Source: Tindallia magadiensis
GTDB lineage: Bacteria; Bacillota; Clostridia; Peptostreptococcales; Tindalliaceae
Direction: 5' to 3'
NCBI RefSeq assembly: GCF_900113635.1
Contig: NZ_FOQA01000004.1
Location: 242,399 to 306,398, forward strand
Length of the DNA: 64,000 bases
The notes under the pieces were generated by a model. The model did no database searches. It was given only the letters and a program-made list of their open reading frames with translations, and had not been told where the DNA came from. The position numbers were made by a program, and so were the translations under genes. This document shows, piece by piece, positions 35,768 through 45,191 of this stretch. Each line of letters begins with the position of its first letter. Within the stretch, counting starts at the first letter, position 1.

Positions 35768-36406
35768 ATGATTCCAGGTTCTGTCGGCAAGGAAAAAATT
35801 GTTTTTCGCAGCTATATCGAAGTCCGCCGTGTTAGTGAGTCAGACATCAATGCGGTGTTTCAAATTGCCGCTTCTGTAGGTACTGGTCAAAAAGATTCTT
35901 CTCAAGGTTTTTTGGTAGACAATTACTCTTCTGACCCGGCCTATTATAAGGAAAAATTTTCCGAATTAGCAAAAAGGCTTGATCATTTTTACGTCGCCGA
36001 AAACGTTACCGGAAAAAACCGAAGTCAAATTGTTGGTTTTTTAATCGGTTACACGAAATCTCAATGGCTGGAAGATAACCCTACTTGGTTGGAAGATGTT
36101 CACTGGCACCCTTCTTTTGACCAAGAACGCCTTAAGGATTTTATTGTAGTCGATAAAACAGCTATTCAATCTTACCTTACTGGCCATGGAATCGGAAGTG
36201 AACTTTATAAACGGTTAATCAAGGATATTCGTCAAAAAAACATTGAAACCATGTTAGCCGAAACCATTATTAGCCCTACCCCTAACTTCGCTTCTTTAGC
36301 TTTTCGCAAAAAGCAACACTATCACTTAGCCGGTGTTCGGTATGAAGATTATATAGGTGAAACTTACACTGATTTGATTTATTACAAAGATATTTCTGAA
36401 TTTTAA
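35768..36406 (+). CDS. GNAT family N-acetyltransferase
   Basis: 212 residues behind ATAAAGGAGGGG. The GNAT core is visible: VRRVSESDINAVFQIA at the start, YVAENVTGKNRSQIVGFLIGY, then DKTAIQSYLTGHGIGSELYKRLI around residue 137, the acetyl-CoA-binding helix region, and FRKKQHYHLAGVRYEDY near the end. Substrate unknown. Monocistronic with its own consensus promoter and a strong terminator. Confidence 0.82.
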   Translation: MIPGSVGKEKIVFRSYIEVRRVSESDINAVFQIAASVGTGQKDSSQGFLVDNYSSDPAYYKEKFSELAKRLDHFYVAENVTGKNRSQIVGFLIGYTKSQWLEDNPTWLEDVHWHPSFDQERLKDFIVVDKTAIQSYLTGHGIGSELYKRLIKDIRQKNIETMLAETIISPTPNFASLAFRKKQHYHLAGVRYEDYIGETYTDLIYYKDISEF

Positions 36407-36432
36407 CCCTATTCCATCCTCAAAACTCATCA

Positions 36433-36480
36433 AAATAAAAAGTCTGGATTCTGCTAAAGCAGTCCAGACTTTTTATTTTA
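36433..36480. terminator. Bidirectional terminator after the GNAT gene
   Basis: AAAATAAAAAGTCTGG and CCAGACTTTTTATTTT pair, with an inner CTGC-TAAA-GCAG hairpin. Symmetric A and T runs allow termination both ways. Confidence 0.92.
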
Positions 36481-36660
36481 TCAACGTTTGTAATTTTCGA
36501 TGTTTTGTGTCTTTACATGGGTCTTTTTATCTTTCTTAACACTTTCAACAACCTGTAGCACCAGGGCAAGCGTACGCATTCTTTCTTCTTCTTCATTCTC
36601 GTGCAATTTCCAACTATTTTTTCTTTCTTCGCAGTGAAGAGAAATCAATTTACCTTTCAC
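36481..36660 (-). CDS. Possible 59-residue basic protein
   Basis: From GTG 36660 the frame encodes MKGKLISLHCEERKNSWKLH, an acidic EEEER stretch and a basic tail ending QNIENYKR. Its TGA abuts the bidirectional terminator at 36433-36480, as expected for a real minus-strand gene. The site GGAAGTGG upstream is weak, and no family is recognised. Confidence 0.35.
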   Translation of the reverse strand: MKGKLISLHCEERKNSWKLHENEEEERMRTLALVLQVVESVKKDKKTHVKTQNIENYKR

Positions 36661-36778
36661 TCTTCCACTTCCTTTTCACTCGCATTCCTATAACCAGCAT
36701 AGTGCCCCTCTACAATGTCTCTTTTTTGTCTACTGTACTATATTCGACACCTCTACTTAAATCCCTCTTTTTTGCATC

Positions 36779-36817
36779 AAAAAAACCCGAAACCTTATGC
36801 ATCGTTCCGGGTTTTTT
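36779..36817 (-). terminator. Terminator after L25/Ctc gene
   Basis: AAAAAACCCG...CGGGTTTTTT hairpin with a loop of about 18 nt just after the stop codon on the minus strand. Confidence 0.82.
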
Positions 36818-36829
36818 ATCAAATCTATT

Positions 36830-37474
36830 CTACTCTTCGTCTGCTGCTCCTTCGGTTTCTCCAACCGTTGGCACAGCACCCGCATCCACCACTTCTTCAG
36901 TTTCTTCTTCAGAAATTTCTTGGATATAGGAAAGGGTTGCAATAACCGTTTCTTTATCGTCCAGTATTTCGATGTTTTCATCAGTAGCTATGTTTAGATC
37001 TGCCATTGTAAGATTGTCTTTATCTCTTAGTAAAGCAGCATCTACTTCTACACTGTCCGGCATATGTCTTGGGAACATTTCAATTTCTACCTCATTAGCC
37101 TGCACTTGAAGAACGTAATCTCCCTTTTCTACAGAATCACGATTCAGAATATTGATATTCATCATCATAGAAAGTTTTACATTTTCGTCTAAAGCTTGCA
37201 GATCTAAATGAATAAATTGGTTCTTCATATAATCCTTTTGAACTTCTTTAATAATCGCAAAGCTTTTCTCTCCGTTTAAGTTTAGTGTAATTTTACGATT
37301 ACTTCCAAACTCGTTCAGGAGTCTCATTATTTCTTTTTCATCAGCAAACACCTCTTTGGTGGGCTTGCCTTTAGAGTAAACAACCGCTGGAATATTACCT
37401 TCCTTACGAGCGGCCTTTACACTTTTGTCCTGTATGGTCTCACGGGGAACCAATGTCAGTTGTGGGACTGCCAT
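36830..37474 (-). CDS. rplY: 50S ribosomal protein L25 / general stress protein Ctc
   Basis: 214 residues from ATG 37474, which has AGGAG ten bases upstream; the GTG at 37483 is too close to that site. The N-terminal 5S-rRNA-binding L25 domain (GNIPAVVYSKGKPTKEVFA, then QKDYMKNQFIHLDLQAL) is followed by the TL5-type beta domain (GDYVLQVQANEVEIEMFPRHMPDSVEVD) and an acidic tail. This long form is the Ctc type of Firmicutes. Confidence 0.93.
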   Translation of the reverse strand: MAVPQLTLVPRETIQDKSVKAARKEGNIPAVVYSKGKPTKEVFADEKEIMRLLNEFGSNRKITLNLNGEKSFAIIKEVQKDYMKNQFIHLDLQALDENVKLSMMMNINILNRDSVEKGDYVLQVQANEVEIEMFPRHMPDSVEVDAALLRDKDNLTMADLNIATDENIEILDDKETVIATLSYIQEISEEETEEVVDAGAVPTVGETEGAADEE

Positions 37475-37522
37475 GGTGTTCACACTCCTTTCAATACCTA
37501 TAACCGCTTAAGACGGTCGGCT

Positions 37523-39190
37523 TTATTCTTTTTCTTCTTCATGTTCTTCATGTTCTTCTGTCTCTACTGCATCTCGCCATGCTGGTTCTGGTGATGTAAA
37601 ACGACTCAACCCTTTTCGAAAGGTTTCAACCATTTCTGGAGTTTCATCTAATCGATAAATTCTCCCAGGATTACCTTCTTCATCACGATCAATGCCATTC
37701 CACCATATCGCAACTTTTATGTCTTCGTAACGGGGCATATGATAAAACATCGACCAGATCCATGCAATTTTATCTCCGCCAACAGAACTAGATCCAAACT
37801 CTGGGATCATTAGTGGCTGTTGGAATAACATGCTGTATTCTTCATAGTAGTCAGCATAAATGCTGACAAAAGATTTCCAGCGTTCACCTGGAAAATAGGT
37901 ACCTGGATTATACCCTGTCATCCCAATGATATCAACGTATTCATCTCCCGGATAATACATCAGGTAATGATTCCATTGAAATCCAGGAAAGGATAAATCA
38001 TGAGGATTCCAAACCCATATAACATTATCCAGATCATGCTTCTCAAATCGTTCGTAAATATATCGCCAGGAAGCAACAAAAATGTCTGTATCCATTGAAC
38101 TAAAGTAAGCAGAGTACACACACCAATCGCCATTCATTTCGTTATTAAGCCGAAACAGGACTGGCTCCCCAAAATCTTTTAATTCTCTGGCGTACATGTC
38201 TATATGGTCATCATGCTTCCCTTCCAAAACATCATACAGTACCCGTCTGTTCTTCTCGTCTTCTCGATGTTTTGTTTGTAATGTCAGAACCACATTTCTT
38301 TTTTCTTCTCTGGCATTCTCCAACTCTTGACGAGGAAATTCCCGTTCAAAATTCTTGTAATGTAACAAAAAGGGAAACTCGTATTCCAACCTTCTTTCTA
38401 ATCGAAAAAGATCAGCGAAGTCTCCTGGTGCTGAGTACTCAAATATGCCCCATATTAACTCATCGCTATCAATAAAGTATTGTTGGTAGAATGCTTGTGT
38501 CTGTAAACTCCAATCTCGGTCCATCGGATAATAACGCTGATGAAGCTTTGGAGTTGCTTTTCTATCTACGAGTTCAAAGCTTTCGATGATATCCCAGTGA
38601 TTTTTCATGGGTTCCTGAGATTTAAATAGTAAGGTATATACTTCCATTGAATTTCGTAGAAAAATTGCTTTTGCATAATGATGACGGTCGTTTTCAATCG
38701 CCTTTATCGGTGTTCTGTCCCATTCCAGGTAATGAACCGTCATACCGTTCACCTGAAGAACTTCCTGCCGACGAAGGTGATGGTCTTGCCTATTCTGCAA
38801 AAACCCTCGGCTATAGTTAATATAACTGTTTGCCGAATGATTAGTTCCTGAAAACTGATCATGGTATATTTCTAACTTTGTAACATCATTCTCAAGCACA
38901 CCTCGCACGGCTGAAAGCGAAAAGTCTTCTTTCATACTTGCCGGATACTGAAGTTTATAGCCAGCAGAATGGTTTGTCAGCTCTTTTTTTCCAGAGGCAA
39001 GCACCTTTATTTCCTGTGCATCTTCCCAAGATTCAAAGTCCGAAGTCTTTGACCTTTCGCCGTTAAGAATCATCCAGGAATCTTCTACCCCATGGGTTTC
39101 TAAGGCTTGTACAGGTACTACAACACTTACCAACAGGATCACCGTTAAGCAGACGGTAATGCATGATATCCTTGTCTTTTTCCAGATCAT
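37523..39190 (-). CDS. Secreted GH26-like glycoside hydrolase
   Basis: 555 residues. A signal peptide (CITVCLTVILLVSVVVPVQALE) is followed by a beta-rich domain of about 190 residues (YKLQYPASMKEDFS ... SFELVDRK) that resembles PsbP/Mog1-type folds, then a TIM barrel of the GH26 clan. The likely acid/base is Glu in FRLNNEMNGDW and the likely nucleophile is Glu in LMIPEFGSSS. The tail is an EEH repeat. GH26 enzymes cleave beta-mannans or related glucans. It sits 24 bp after rpsR on the same strand and may be read through from the ribosomal operon. Confidence 0.8.
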   Translation of the reverse strand: MIWKKTRISCITVCLTVILLVSVVVPVQALETHGVEDSWMILNGERSKTSDFESWEDAQEIKVLASGKKELTNHSAGYKLQYPASMKEDFSLSAVRGVLENDVTKLEIYHDQFSGTNHSANSYINYSRGFLQNRQDHHLRRQEVLQVNGMTVHYLEWDRTPIKAIENDRHHYAKAIFLRNSMEVYTLLFKSQEPMKNHWDIIESFELVDRKATPKLHQRYYPMDRDWSLQTQAFYQQYFIDSDELIWGIFEYSAPGDFADLFRLERRLEYEFPFLLHYKNFEREFPRQELENAREEKRNVVLTLQTKHREDEKNRRVLYDVLEGKHDDHIDMYARELKDFGEPVLFRLNNEMNGDWCVYSAYFSSMDTDIFVASWRYIYERFEKHDLDNVIWVWNPHDLSFPGFQWNHYLMYYPGDEYVDIIGMTGYNPGTYFPGERWKSFVSIYADYYEEYSMLFQQPLMIPEFGSSSVGGDKIAWIWSMFYHMPRYEDIKVAIWWNGIDRDEEGNPGRIYRLDETPEMVETFRKGLSRFTSPEPAWRDAVETEEHEEHEEEKE

Positions 39191-39214
39191 CGATATGCTC
39201 CTCTTCTCCAGGAG

Positions 39215-39445
39215 TTAGTCCACTGTATATGGCAGTAACGCCATGAATCTGGATCTCTTGATAGCTTGTGTAATGTCACGTTGATGAATTGCACAATTTC
39301 CGCTAATTCGTCGAGGTAAAATTTTACCTCTCTCTGTCAGATATTTTTTCAAACGCCCAATATCTTTGTAATCAATGGTTGCTTTTTTATCGGCACAAAA
39401 AGTACAAATCTTCTTTTTGCTTCTCTTCTTTCTTCTGTTCATCAT
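39215..39445 (-). CDS. rpsR: 30S ribosomal protein S18
   Basis: 76 residues from the ATGATG at 39445, with GGAGGG nine bases upstream. [10 protein letters not shown] and [19 protein letters not shown] show the cysteine-containing, probably zinc-binding form of S18 (CxxC...CxxH). S18 pairs with S6 on helix 22 of 16S rRNA, and both are encoded in this operon. Confidence 0.96.
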   Translation of the reverse strand: MMNRRKKRSKKKICTFCADKKATIDYKDIGRLKKYLTERGKILPRRISGNCAIHQRDITQAIKRSRFMALLPYTVD

Positions 39446-39487
39446 AAGGGGATTCCCTCCTTTACACAAAATATTGCTTTACAGCCA

Positions 39488-39928
39488 CTAGAATGGCAAG
39501 TCTTCATCATCGTCCATTGCTTTAAAATCATCTACATTAATCTCGTCTTCCGGATTAAAATCAGATGAAACCGTCGAACCGCTGGTGCGTTGCATTGTTT
39601 GAGGCGATCCGCCGGACGGATTATCGCCACCTAGAAATTCGATAAGGTTGGCAACAACATCCGTATTATACCGGGTTGAACCATCTTTTGCTTCGTAAGA
39701 GCTTACTTGAAGCCTTCCTTGAACAGCAACTTTACGGCCTTTCGCCAGATAATTGGCGCAGTTTTCTGCTTGTTTCTCCCATACAACTACTCGAATAAAA
39801 TCCGCTTCGTTGTTTTTACCATAGCCGCGATTCACCGCAACCGTTAAGTTAGCCACTGCTTTTCCATTAGCTGTATAACGTAGTTCCGGGTCTCTGGCCA
39901 GATTTCCAATCAGGATAACTGTATTCAC
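39488..39928 (-). CDS. ssb: Single-stranded DNA-binding protein
   Basis: 146 residues. The OB fold occupies residues 1-105 (MNTVILIGNLARDPELRYT, then FIRVVVWEKQAENCANYL), followed by a Gly/Ser/Pro linker and the acidic tip DDDEDLPF that binds replication and repair partners. It lies between rpsF and rpsR as in most Firmicutes. Confidence 0.97.
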   Translation of the reverse strand: MNTVILIGNLARDPELRYTANGKAVANLTVAVNRGYGKNNEADFIRVVVWEKQAENCANYLAKGRKVAVQGRLQVSSYEAKDGSTRYNTDVVANLIEFLGGDNPSGGSPQTMQRTSGSTVSSDFNPEDEINVDDFKAMDDDEDLPF

Positions 39929-39940
39929 GCAAAAAACCCC

Positions 39941-40228
39941 CTACTCTTCGATTCTTGTGATCATATGGCGGATTACTTCGTCTGCGATCTTCATGTTACG
40001 ATCCAGCTCTTTCGGAACGTCCACGTCAGACTGAAAGTTCATCAGCATGTAGAAACCTTCTGTTTCTTTTTTAATTTCGTAAGCCAACTTTCGCAGACCC
40101 CATTCTTCAATGTTGTCCACTTGTCCGTCAGCTTCCTCAATAATGCCTTTGTACTTTTCCAGCAACGCTTCTCTTTCCGCCTCTTCTGTAGCGGGTTTCA
40201 TCACGTACATTAATTCGTATTTATTCAT
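39941..40228 (-). CDS. rpsF: 30S ribosomal protein S6
   Basis: 95 residues from ATG 40228 with GGGAGGTG upstream. MNKYELMYVMKPATEEAE and WGLRKLAYEIKKETEGFYMLMNF are typical of S6. First gene of rpsF-ssb-rpsR; the leader carries the S6:S18 feedback element. Confidence 0.97.
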   Translation of the reverse strand: MNKYELMYVMKPATEEAEREALLEKYKGIIEEADGQVDNIEEWGLRKLAYEIKKETEGFYMLMNFQSDVDVPKELDRNMKIADEVIRHMITRIEE

Positions 40229-40241
40229 TTGTTTCACCTCC

Positions 40242-40279
40242 CTCTGGACTAAAAACGGCCCTGTTTTAACAGGGCAGAG
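40242..40279 (-). promoter_or_regulatory. S6:S18 autoregulatory mRNA element
   Basis: On the minus strand CTCTG pairs with CAGAG (P1) and CCCTG-TTAAAA-CAGGG forms P2, immediately followed by an unpaired CCG before the return to P1. A CCG bulge flanked by a stem and a hairpin is the published S6:S18 binding motif that mimics 16S helix 22. P1 touches the rpsF Shine-Dalgarno sequence, so binding could block translation. Confidence 0.68.
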
Positions 40280-40302
40280 AAATGATATTCTCACATCAAG
40301 GC

Positions 40303-40331
40303 ATTATAACATATAAGTTTGAAAAAAACAA
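40303..40331 (-). promoter_or_regulatory. Promoter of rpsF-ssb-rpsR
   Basis: TTGTTT, a 17-bp spacer and TATAAT on the minus strand, about 75 bp upstream of the rpsF start. Confidence 0.75.
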
Positions 40332-40366
40332 CTTATATCTTGTTTTTACTTCTTTATCCGGATACT

Positions 40367-42415
40367 TTAAATAGTAAATTTATTTGAGGTTTTGGCTAAA
40401 TCCTCCGCCATTTCTGTTAGTTTTTTAGCCGAAGATACTATTTCTTCTGTAGAAGCAATTTGTTCTTCGCTGGAGGCAGCAACTACTTCTGAGTTTTCAG
40501 CAAAATCCTGGCTTATTCCATTAATTGTATTCACTTCAGATTCTATGCTTCGACTAGTTTCAGCAACCTGATGAATTTTTTCAACACTCTTAAAAATAGT
40601 ATCCATCAAATGGCTTATTTCTTGGCTGATTCGATCAAAGATAGCTCCATTTTCATTAATTTTCACCGAACTTTGATTAACTTTATCAGCGCTAGTACCC
40701 ATTTTTTCAACAGCAAGGTTAACATCTTTCTGTATAATACTGATCAGTTCATCAATATTAACAGTGGCTTTAGAAGACTCTTCAGCTAATTTTCTAATTT
40801 CATCTGCAACAACAGAAAATCCTTTTCCAGCCTCACCAGCTCTAGCCGCTTCTATCGCTGCATTTAAGGCAAGTAAATTGGTTTGATTCGACACATTTTG
40901 GATAAGCTCAACAATTTTACCAATTTCTTCAGATCGCTTTCCTAGTCTTTCAATTACGACGCCTACTTCTTTTGTATCTTTCTTCACTTCAGAAATTTGA
41001 TCAATTGATTCATCAATAGAATTTTGTCCATTTTTTATCTCATTTAGCACTTCTTTTGAAACTCGATTCATATCTTGAGCCTGTTTTTCAACCACTTGAA
41101 CCTCAGAGCCTAGCCCGTTTATATTTCGAGCTGTAGCTTCCAATCTCATTGACTGATTTCCAGCTCCATCAGCAACAGCTTGAATAGCCGTTCCAACTTC
41201 TTCTGCCGCTCTGCCTACCTCACTTCCAGAAACAGATAATTCGTCACTATACGTAGCTACACTCTGCGCCATCGACTGTATTTGAGCAATTATTTCTCTT
41301 AAATTTTCAGTCATGTTTTTTAAGGAAGATCCTAACCTTCCAAATTCATCTTCTCTTCGAGCAAACTCATCAGGCAACTCTGCTTTAAGATTTCCTGCTG
41401 CAACTTTTTCTGCGTGTTCCACAGCCATCTTCAAGTACTTGAGGATTAGCTTTTTAATAGCTATATAGATAATTAGCATAAAAATAAGCATCGCAACAAC
41501 CGAAATGATAGAAGAGTTAATAACACTTTGTGTAATTCCTAGCTCCGATTCAGGTAGCGTCAAAATTAATTTCAAACCACTAGTACCTACTTCCTGATAG
41601 GACAGTAAGTTGCTTTCATTATCAATCGATGTACTGATCAACCCTGGTTGTCTATCGCTCACAATAAGGTCTCCAACCTCTGATAATGAACTCTCCAAAT
41701 CCGTTATTTTAGTACCCATCGGATTTTCAATACCTTCATTAACCACAAAATCCCCTTGATGGCTTATTAGAAATGCCTGTCCGTTTTCTCCGATCGTTAA
41801 CGCACTGATATGCTCCTGCATTTGATCCAAGCCAATATCCAGTGTAACCACACCAATAGCCTGGTCATTTCTTCTTATCGGTGAAGAAACCGTAATCATC
41901 GGCACCCCAGAAAATGGATCAACATAAGGTTCAGACCAGACGGACTCATCACCTAACCCGTCTTGATACCACTCGTATTGAAAATAGTCTCCAGCTTCAT
42001 CACTATACTCCCACGAAACTACAATAGAATCATCGTCCAAATATAAGAACGGACCATAATACTTCTGCTCTTCTATATACTTACCCGGCTCCATCCATAC
42101 CCCGCCACCAACAATCATTTGATTGCTTTGCATCACCGTTTCAAAATAATCAAATAACAGTGACTCATCGTTACTCTTGTCATTCGAAACTAGCGCAGCA
42201 ATATTTTCTGATGCTGTCTCACTTATAAGGAGCTCCGCATTAAGAAATCCAGCCTCTGCTCTCAGTTTCTCTTTTAGATAATTTTCAGCTTCATTTCGCA
42301 TATTATCACCATAATAAGTGCTGCTGATAATTATTTGTATTCCAAAAATAATTACTCCAGCTAATATCAAGCAACTCATTAATTTTACAAACAAGCTTCT
42401 TTTCAATACATTCAC
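40367..42415 (-). CDS. Methyl-accepting chemotaxis protein with dCache sensor
   Basis: 682 residues. A membrane segment at 12-30 and another near 300-320 bracket a 270-residue extracellular dCache_1 domain ([23 protein letters not shown], in parts; [29 protein letters not shown]). A HAMP domain follows, then the signalling helix pair with hairpin [20 protein letters not shown] near residue 510. dCache sensors commonly bind amino acids or small carboxylates. Monocistronic. Confidence 0.94.
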   Translation of the reverse strand: MNVLKRSLFVKLMSCLILAGVIIFGIQIIISSTYYGDNMRNEAENYLKEKLRAEAGFLNAELLISETASENIAALVSNDKSNDESLLFDYFETVMQSNQMIVGGGVWMEPGKYIEEQKYYGPFLYLDDDSIVVSWEYSDEAGDYFQYEWYQDGLGDESVWSEPYVDPFSGVPMITVSSPIRRNDQAIGVVTLDIGLDQMQEHISALTIGENGQAFLISHQGDFVVNEGIENPMGTKITDLESSLSEVGDLIVSDRQPGLISTSIDNESNLLSYQEVGTSGLKLILTLPESELGITQSVINSSIISVVAMLIFMLIIYIAIKKLILKYLKMAVEHAEKVAAGNLKAELPDEFARREDEFGRLGSSLKNMTENLREIIAQIQSMAQSVATYSDELSVSGSEVGRAAEEVGTAIQAVADGAGNQSMRLEATARNINGLGSEVQVVEKQAQDMNRVSKEVLNEIKNGQNSIDESIDQISEVKKDTKEVGVVIERLGKRSEEIGKIVELIQNVSNQTNLLALNAAIEAARAGEAGKGFSVVADEIRKLAEESSKATVNIDELISIIQKDVNLAVEKMGTSADKVNQSSVKINENGAIFDRISQEISHLMDTIFKSVEKIHQVAETSRSIESEVNTINGISQDFAENSEVVAASSEEQIASTEEIVSSAKKLTEMAEDLAKTSNKFTI

Positions 42416-42656
42416 AAAGCATTCTCCTTCTTCTTTTTATTCATCTTATTATCATCCTGATTTTGTACTTTCATCATAACATAGCTTATTATGCTGAACA
42501 ATTCCTTGTTCAGGCTTTTGCTATTTTCTCACTATAGAACGTCTATTTTCTTTTTTACCACCGTTCACTCAACCCATAAGAAATGATCTTTCTCCCTTTC
42601 ACTCAGAAAAATAGTTAGAGAAAATCAATTCATTGCCTTTCATTTGAAATAAAAAA

Positions 42657-42696
42657 AACTCTAAAATCACTTGAATCAGTGTTCTAGAGTTTTTTA
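42657..42696 (-). terminator. Terminator after iorB
   Basis: ACTCTAGAACACT and AGTGATTTTAGAGT pair with one bulge, followed by TTTTTTTT on the minus strand. Confidence 0.85.
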
Positions 42697-42707
42697 CATT
42701 TAACTGC

Positions 42708-43298
42708 TTAAAGAAATTCTGACTGCTGAGCGATGTCTCGACCTTTTTTCCATACTTTTTCATTTACTGCTTGCAATTTTTCTGGGTAAGTTCGTTTAAT
42801 AGCCTCCAGCCATCCTTCTTCGCTTATTGGAAGAAAGTGAGAGATACCACCTACCATTAGCGTGTTTGCCGCTTTTTCATTGCCACATTCTCTCGCTTCT
42901 TTAAAAGCATCTAGGGACAGACTGTCAAACTTTTCCAGCATTTGTTGAATTTCTTCTTCAGGATATACGGCTTGTTCCTGCTGCACGATAGTAGGGTATA
43001 CCTGATGTTGGTTTAACAGTATTTTCGCCTCCGTCTTCAGGTCAAACTGCCAGCGCAGGGCTTCCATCGGCTCAATGCCGAGCAGTAGATCCACTTCTCC
43101 TTCCGGTATATTGGGAGAGTAAATCTTTTTTCCAATTCGGACAGATCCCCAAACACGACCGCCACGCTGAGCTAAGCCTATCACATCGTTACTCTTTATA
43201 TCATACCCTTCTCCAAAAGCTGCCTGACAGATCAGTTCTGTTGTCATCACAAGACCCTGGCCTCCGATTCCTGCAATCAAAACATTAATTGGCTTCAT
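42708..43298 (-). CDS. iorB: Indolepyruvate ferredoxin oxidoreductase, beta subunit
   Basis: 196 residues from ATG 43298, with GGGAGAGG upstream. It is the gamma-type domain of 2-oxoacid:ferredoxin oxidoreductases (NVLIAGIGGQGLVMTTELICQAA; KSNDVIGLAQRGGRVWGSVRIG). It overlaps iorA by 14 bp. With IorA it oxidatively decarboxylates aryl pyruvates from aromatic amino acids to aryl-acetyl-CoA, passing electrons to ferredoxin. Confidence 0.93.
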   Translation of the reverse strand: MKPINVLIAGIGGQGLVMTTELICQAAFGEGYDIKSNDVIGLAQRGGRVWGSVRIGKKIYSPNIPEGEVDLLLGIEPMEALRWQFDLKTEAKILLNQHQVYPTIVQQEQAVYPEEEIQQMLEKFDSLSLDAFKEARECGNEKAANTLMVGGISHFLPISEEGWLEAIKRTYPEKLQAVNEKVWKKGRDIAQQSEFL

Positions 43299-45117
43299 TT
43301 GTACCTCTCCCTTCTCTACGCTTAATCGCATTTACCGGACATACCTGTGCGCAAATGGAACATCCAACGCACATAGAAGGATCAATGGATGATTTTTCTT
43401 TTTCTTGCCCTTCATATTTTTTCATCCGAAGAGGAGGACAGTTGGTTTTAATACAGGTTCTACATCCAATACAGGTTTCCGGCTCCACATAAAATACCGG
43501 TTCTTTTATTTTGAAATGAAGGGCACAGGGACGTGTCATTACGAGCACGGATAAACCTGGTGTTTTAATAGCTTTTTTAACAGCATCACTGGTTTCTTTA
43601 TATCGGAATTGATCCAGTATTTGTACCTCTTCAATCCCCATTTCTTTTATTAAGGAAGGAATATGAATATGTTTTTCCTTTTCTGTCATCCTTTTTCCAG
43701 TAGATGCATTTTTTTGACCACCGGTCATCGCCGTAGTTCCGTTATCTAACAGAATAATCGTTAAATTGTCTTCCGGCTCTAAATGGTCCATAAGATTCAC
43801 CATGCCCGGCATTCCAGAATGAAAAAAAGTTCCATCACCAATTACCGAGACCAGAGGTATCTCTCTTCCTGCTTTTCGATTAGCTTTTAACATTCCCGTT
43901 GATATACCAATGGTTGCTCCCATGCTAATCAATGAATGAGATGCTTCAAAAGGAGGAAACAGACCCATCGAATAACATCCAATGTCGTTATTCACCATCA
44001 CCTTACTCTTTTTCAAAATATCAAACACCGGTCGATGAGGGCACCCCGGACAAAACAAAGGGGGTCTTGGTGTCACTTTTTCTTTCTCCACTTCTTCTTC
44101 TTGGCGACTAACAACACTCATTTCTCTAGCTAATCCAGCATTCCGAAGGCCGGCTAGAATTTCTTGACTATCTAACTCTCCTGTAAAGGAAAAGTATTTT
44201 TTCCCTTGGCAAGAGATATTTGCCAAGACTAATTCATTTTCAATAAAAGGAGTCATCTCTTCAATAACAATCACTTGCTTATATGGTTGAATCAGTTCTT
44301 TTAAGTGATTTAGAGGCAATGGATAGACCATTCCTAGTTTCAAAATGCTCACAGGTTTCAGCTTTTCCTCTATCTCTTTCAGGTGATAGTAAGGCAACCC
44401 AGCTGTAACAATCAATGTCTCTGCCTGATCGTTTTCTTCCATCTGACACCACTTTTCAGCTTCTCCATCGGCAACTATCCGTTCCAGGCGTTCCTTCATT
44501 GCATATTGTTTATCAAAGGTGTTCGGTGGAATCATGGCATAGGATGGTACATCCCGAGGAAACTCATCTTGAATTACTTCCTCCCTTTTTCCTGTTTCCA
44601 CTAAACAACGACTATGGCACGCTCGACTAGTGATTTGAAGCATCATTGGCATGGCATATTTTTCGCTAAGCTCCAAAGCTTTTTTAGTATACTCTTTTGC
44701 TTCCTGACTATCCCCAGGAACTACCACGGCCATATTGGCAAATTTTGCAAGATTTCGATTATCCTGTTCATTTTGAGAACTGTGCATTCCCGGGTCATCA
44801 CCGGATACTAACAAAAATCCACCTCTTACGGGAGTTTGAGTAAACGTCAACAGTGGATCTGCCGCAATATTTACCCCCACATGCTTCATACTGACCATCG
44901 CCCTGACTCCAGCAAAAGAAGCACCAATCGCTGTTTCCAGAGCAACTTTCTCATTAGTCGAGAAGGCGGCATCTATCTCCGGATATTGGTTAGCCGTTTC
45001 CAGTATTTCCACCGTCGGCGAACCAGGATAACTGGCTGCCACCAAACCGCCGGCTTCATAAAACCCACGGGCAATTGCCTGATTTCCTGTCATGATTACT
45101 TTTTCTTTATCACTCAT
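43285..45117 (-). CDS. iorA: Indolepyruvate ferredoxin oxidoreductase, alpha subunit
   Basis: 610 residues. The N-terminal pyrimidine domain (MTGNQAIARGFYEAGGLVAASYPGSPT, in parts) precedes a TPP-binding domain with GDGTFFHSGMPGMVNL and ILLDNGTTAMTGG near residues 400-440, and the C-terminus has two [4Fe-4S] motifs (CIGCRTC..NCPP and CVGCSICAQVCPV). All cofactor residues appear intact. Reduced ferredoxin would be the 4404-4574 type. First gene of iorAB. Confidence 0.95.
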   Translation of the reverse strand: MSDKEKVIMTGNQAIARGFYEAGGLVAASYPGSPTVEILETANQYPEIDAAFSTNEKVALETAIGASFAGVRAMVSMKHVGVNIAADPLLTFTQTPVRGGFLLVSGDDPGMHSSQNEQDNRNLAKFANMAVVVPGDSQEAKEYTKKALELSEKYAMPMMLQITSRACHSRCLVETGKREEVIQDEFPRDVPSYAMIPPNTFDKQYAMKERLERIVADGEAEKWCQMEENDQAETLIVTAGLPYYHLKEIEEKLKPVSILKLGMVYPLPLNHLKELIQPYKQVIVIEEMTPFIENELVLANISCQGKKYFSFTGELDSQEILAGLRNAGLAREMSVVSRQEEEVEKEKVTPRPPLFCPGCPHRPVFDILKKSKVMVNNDIGCYSMGLFPPFEASHSLISMGATIGISTGMLKANRKAGREIPLVSVIGDGTFFHSGMPGMVNLMDHLEPEDNLTIILLDNGTTAMTGGQKNASTGKRMTEKEKHIHIPSLIKEMGIEEVQILDQFRYKETSDAVKKAIKTPGLSVLVMTRPCALHFKIKEPVFYVEPETCIGCRTCIKTNCPPLRMKKYEGQEKEKSSIDPSMCVGCSICAQVCPVNAIKRREGRGTNEAN

Positions 45118-45191
45118 TATCTATTCCCACCTCCTTCCTTTAAGCTACCCTTTTTTATAATGAATCAACAAAAAACCGTTAGATTTTTCTG

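Noticed and set aside
37537..37560. Short tandem repeat that could suggest a CRISPR or VNTR
   Set aside because: It is a 9-bp coding repeat giving the EEHEEH tail of the GH26-like protein; too short and too few copies.
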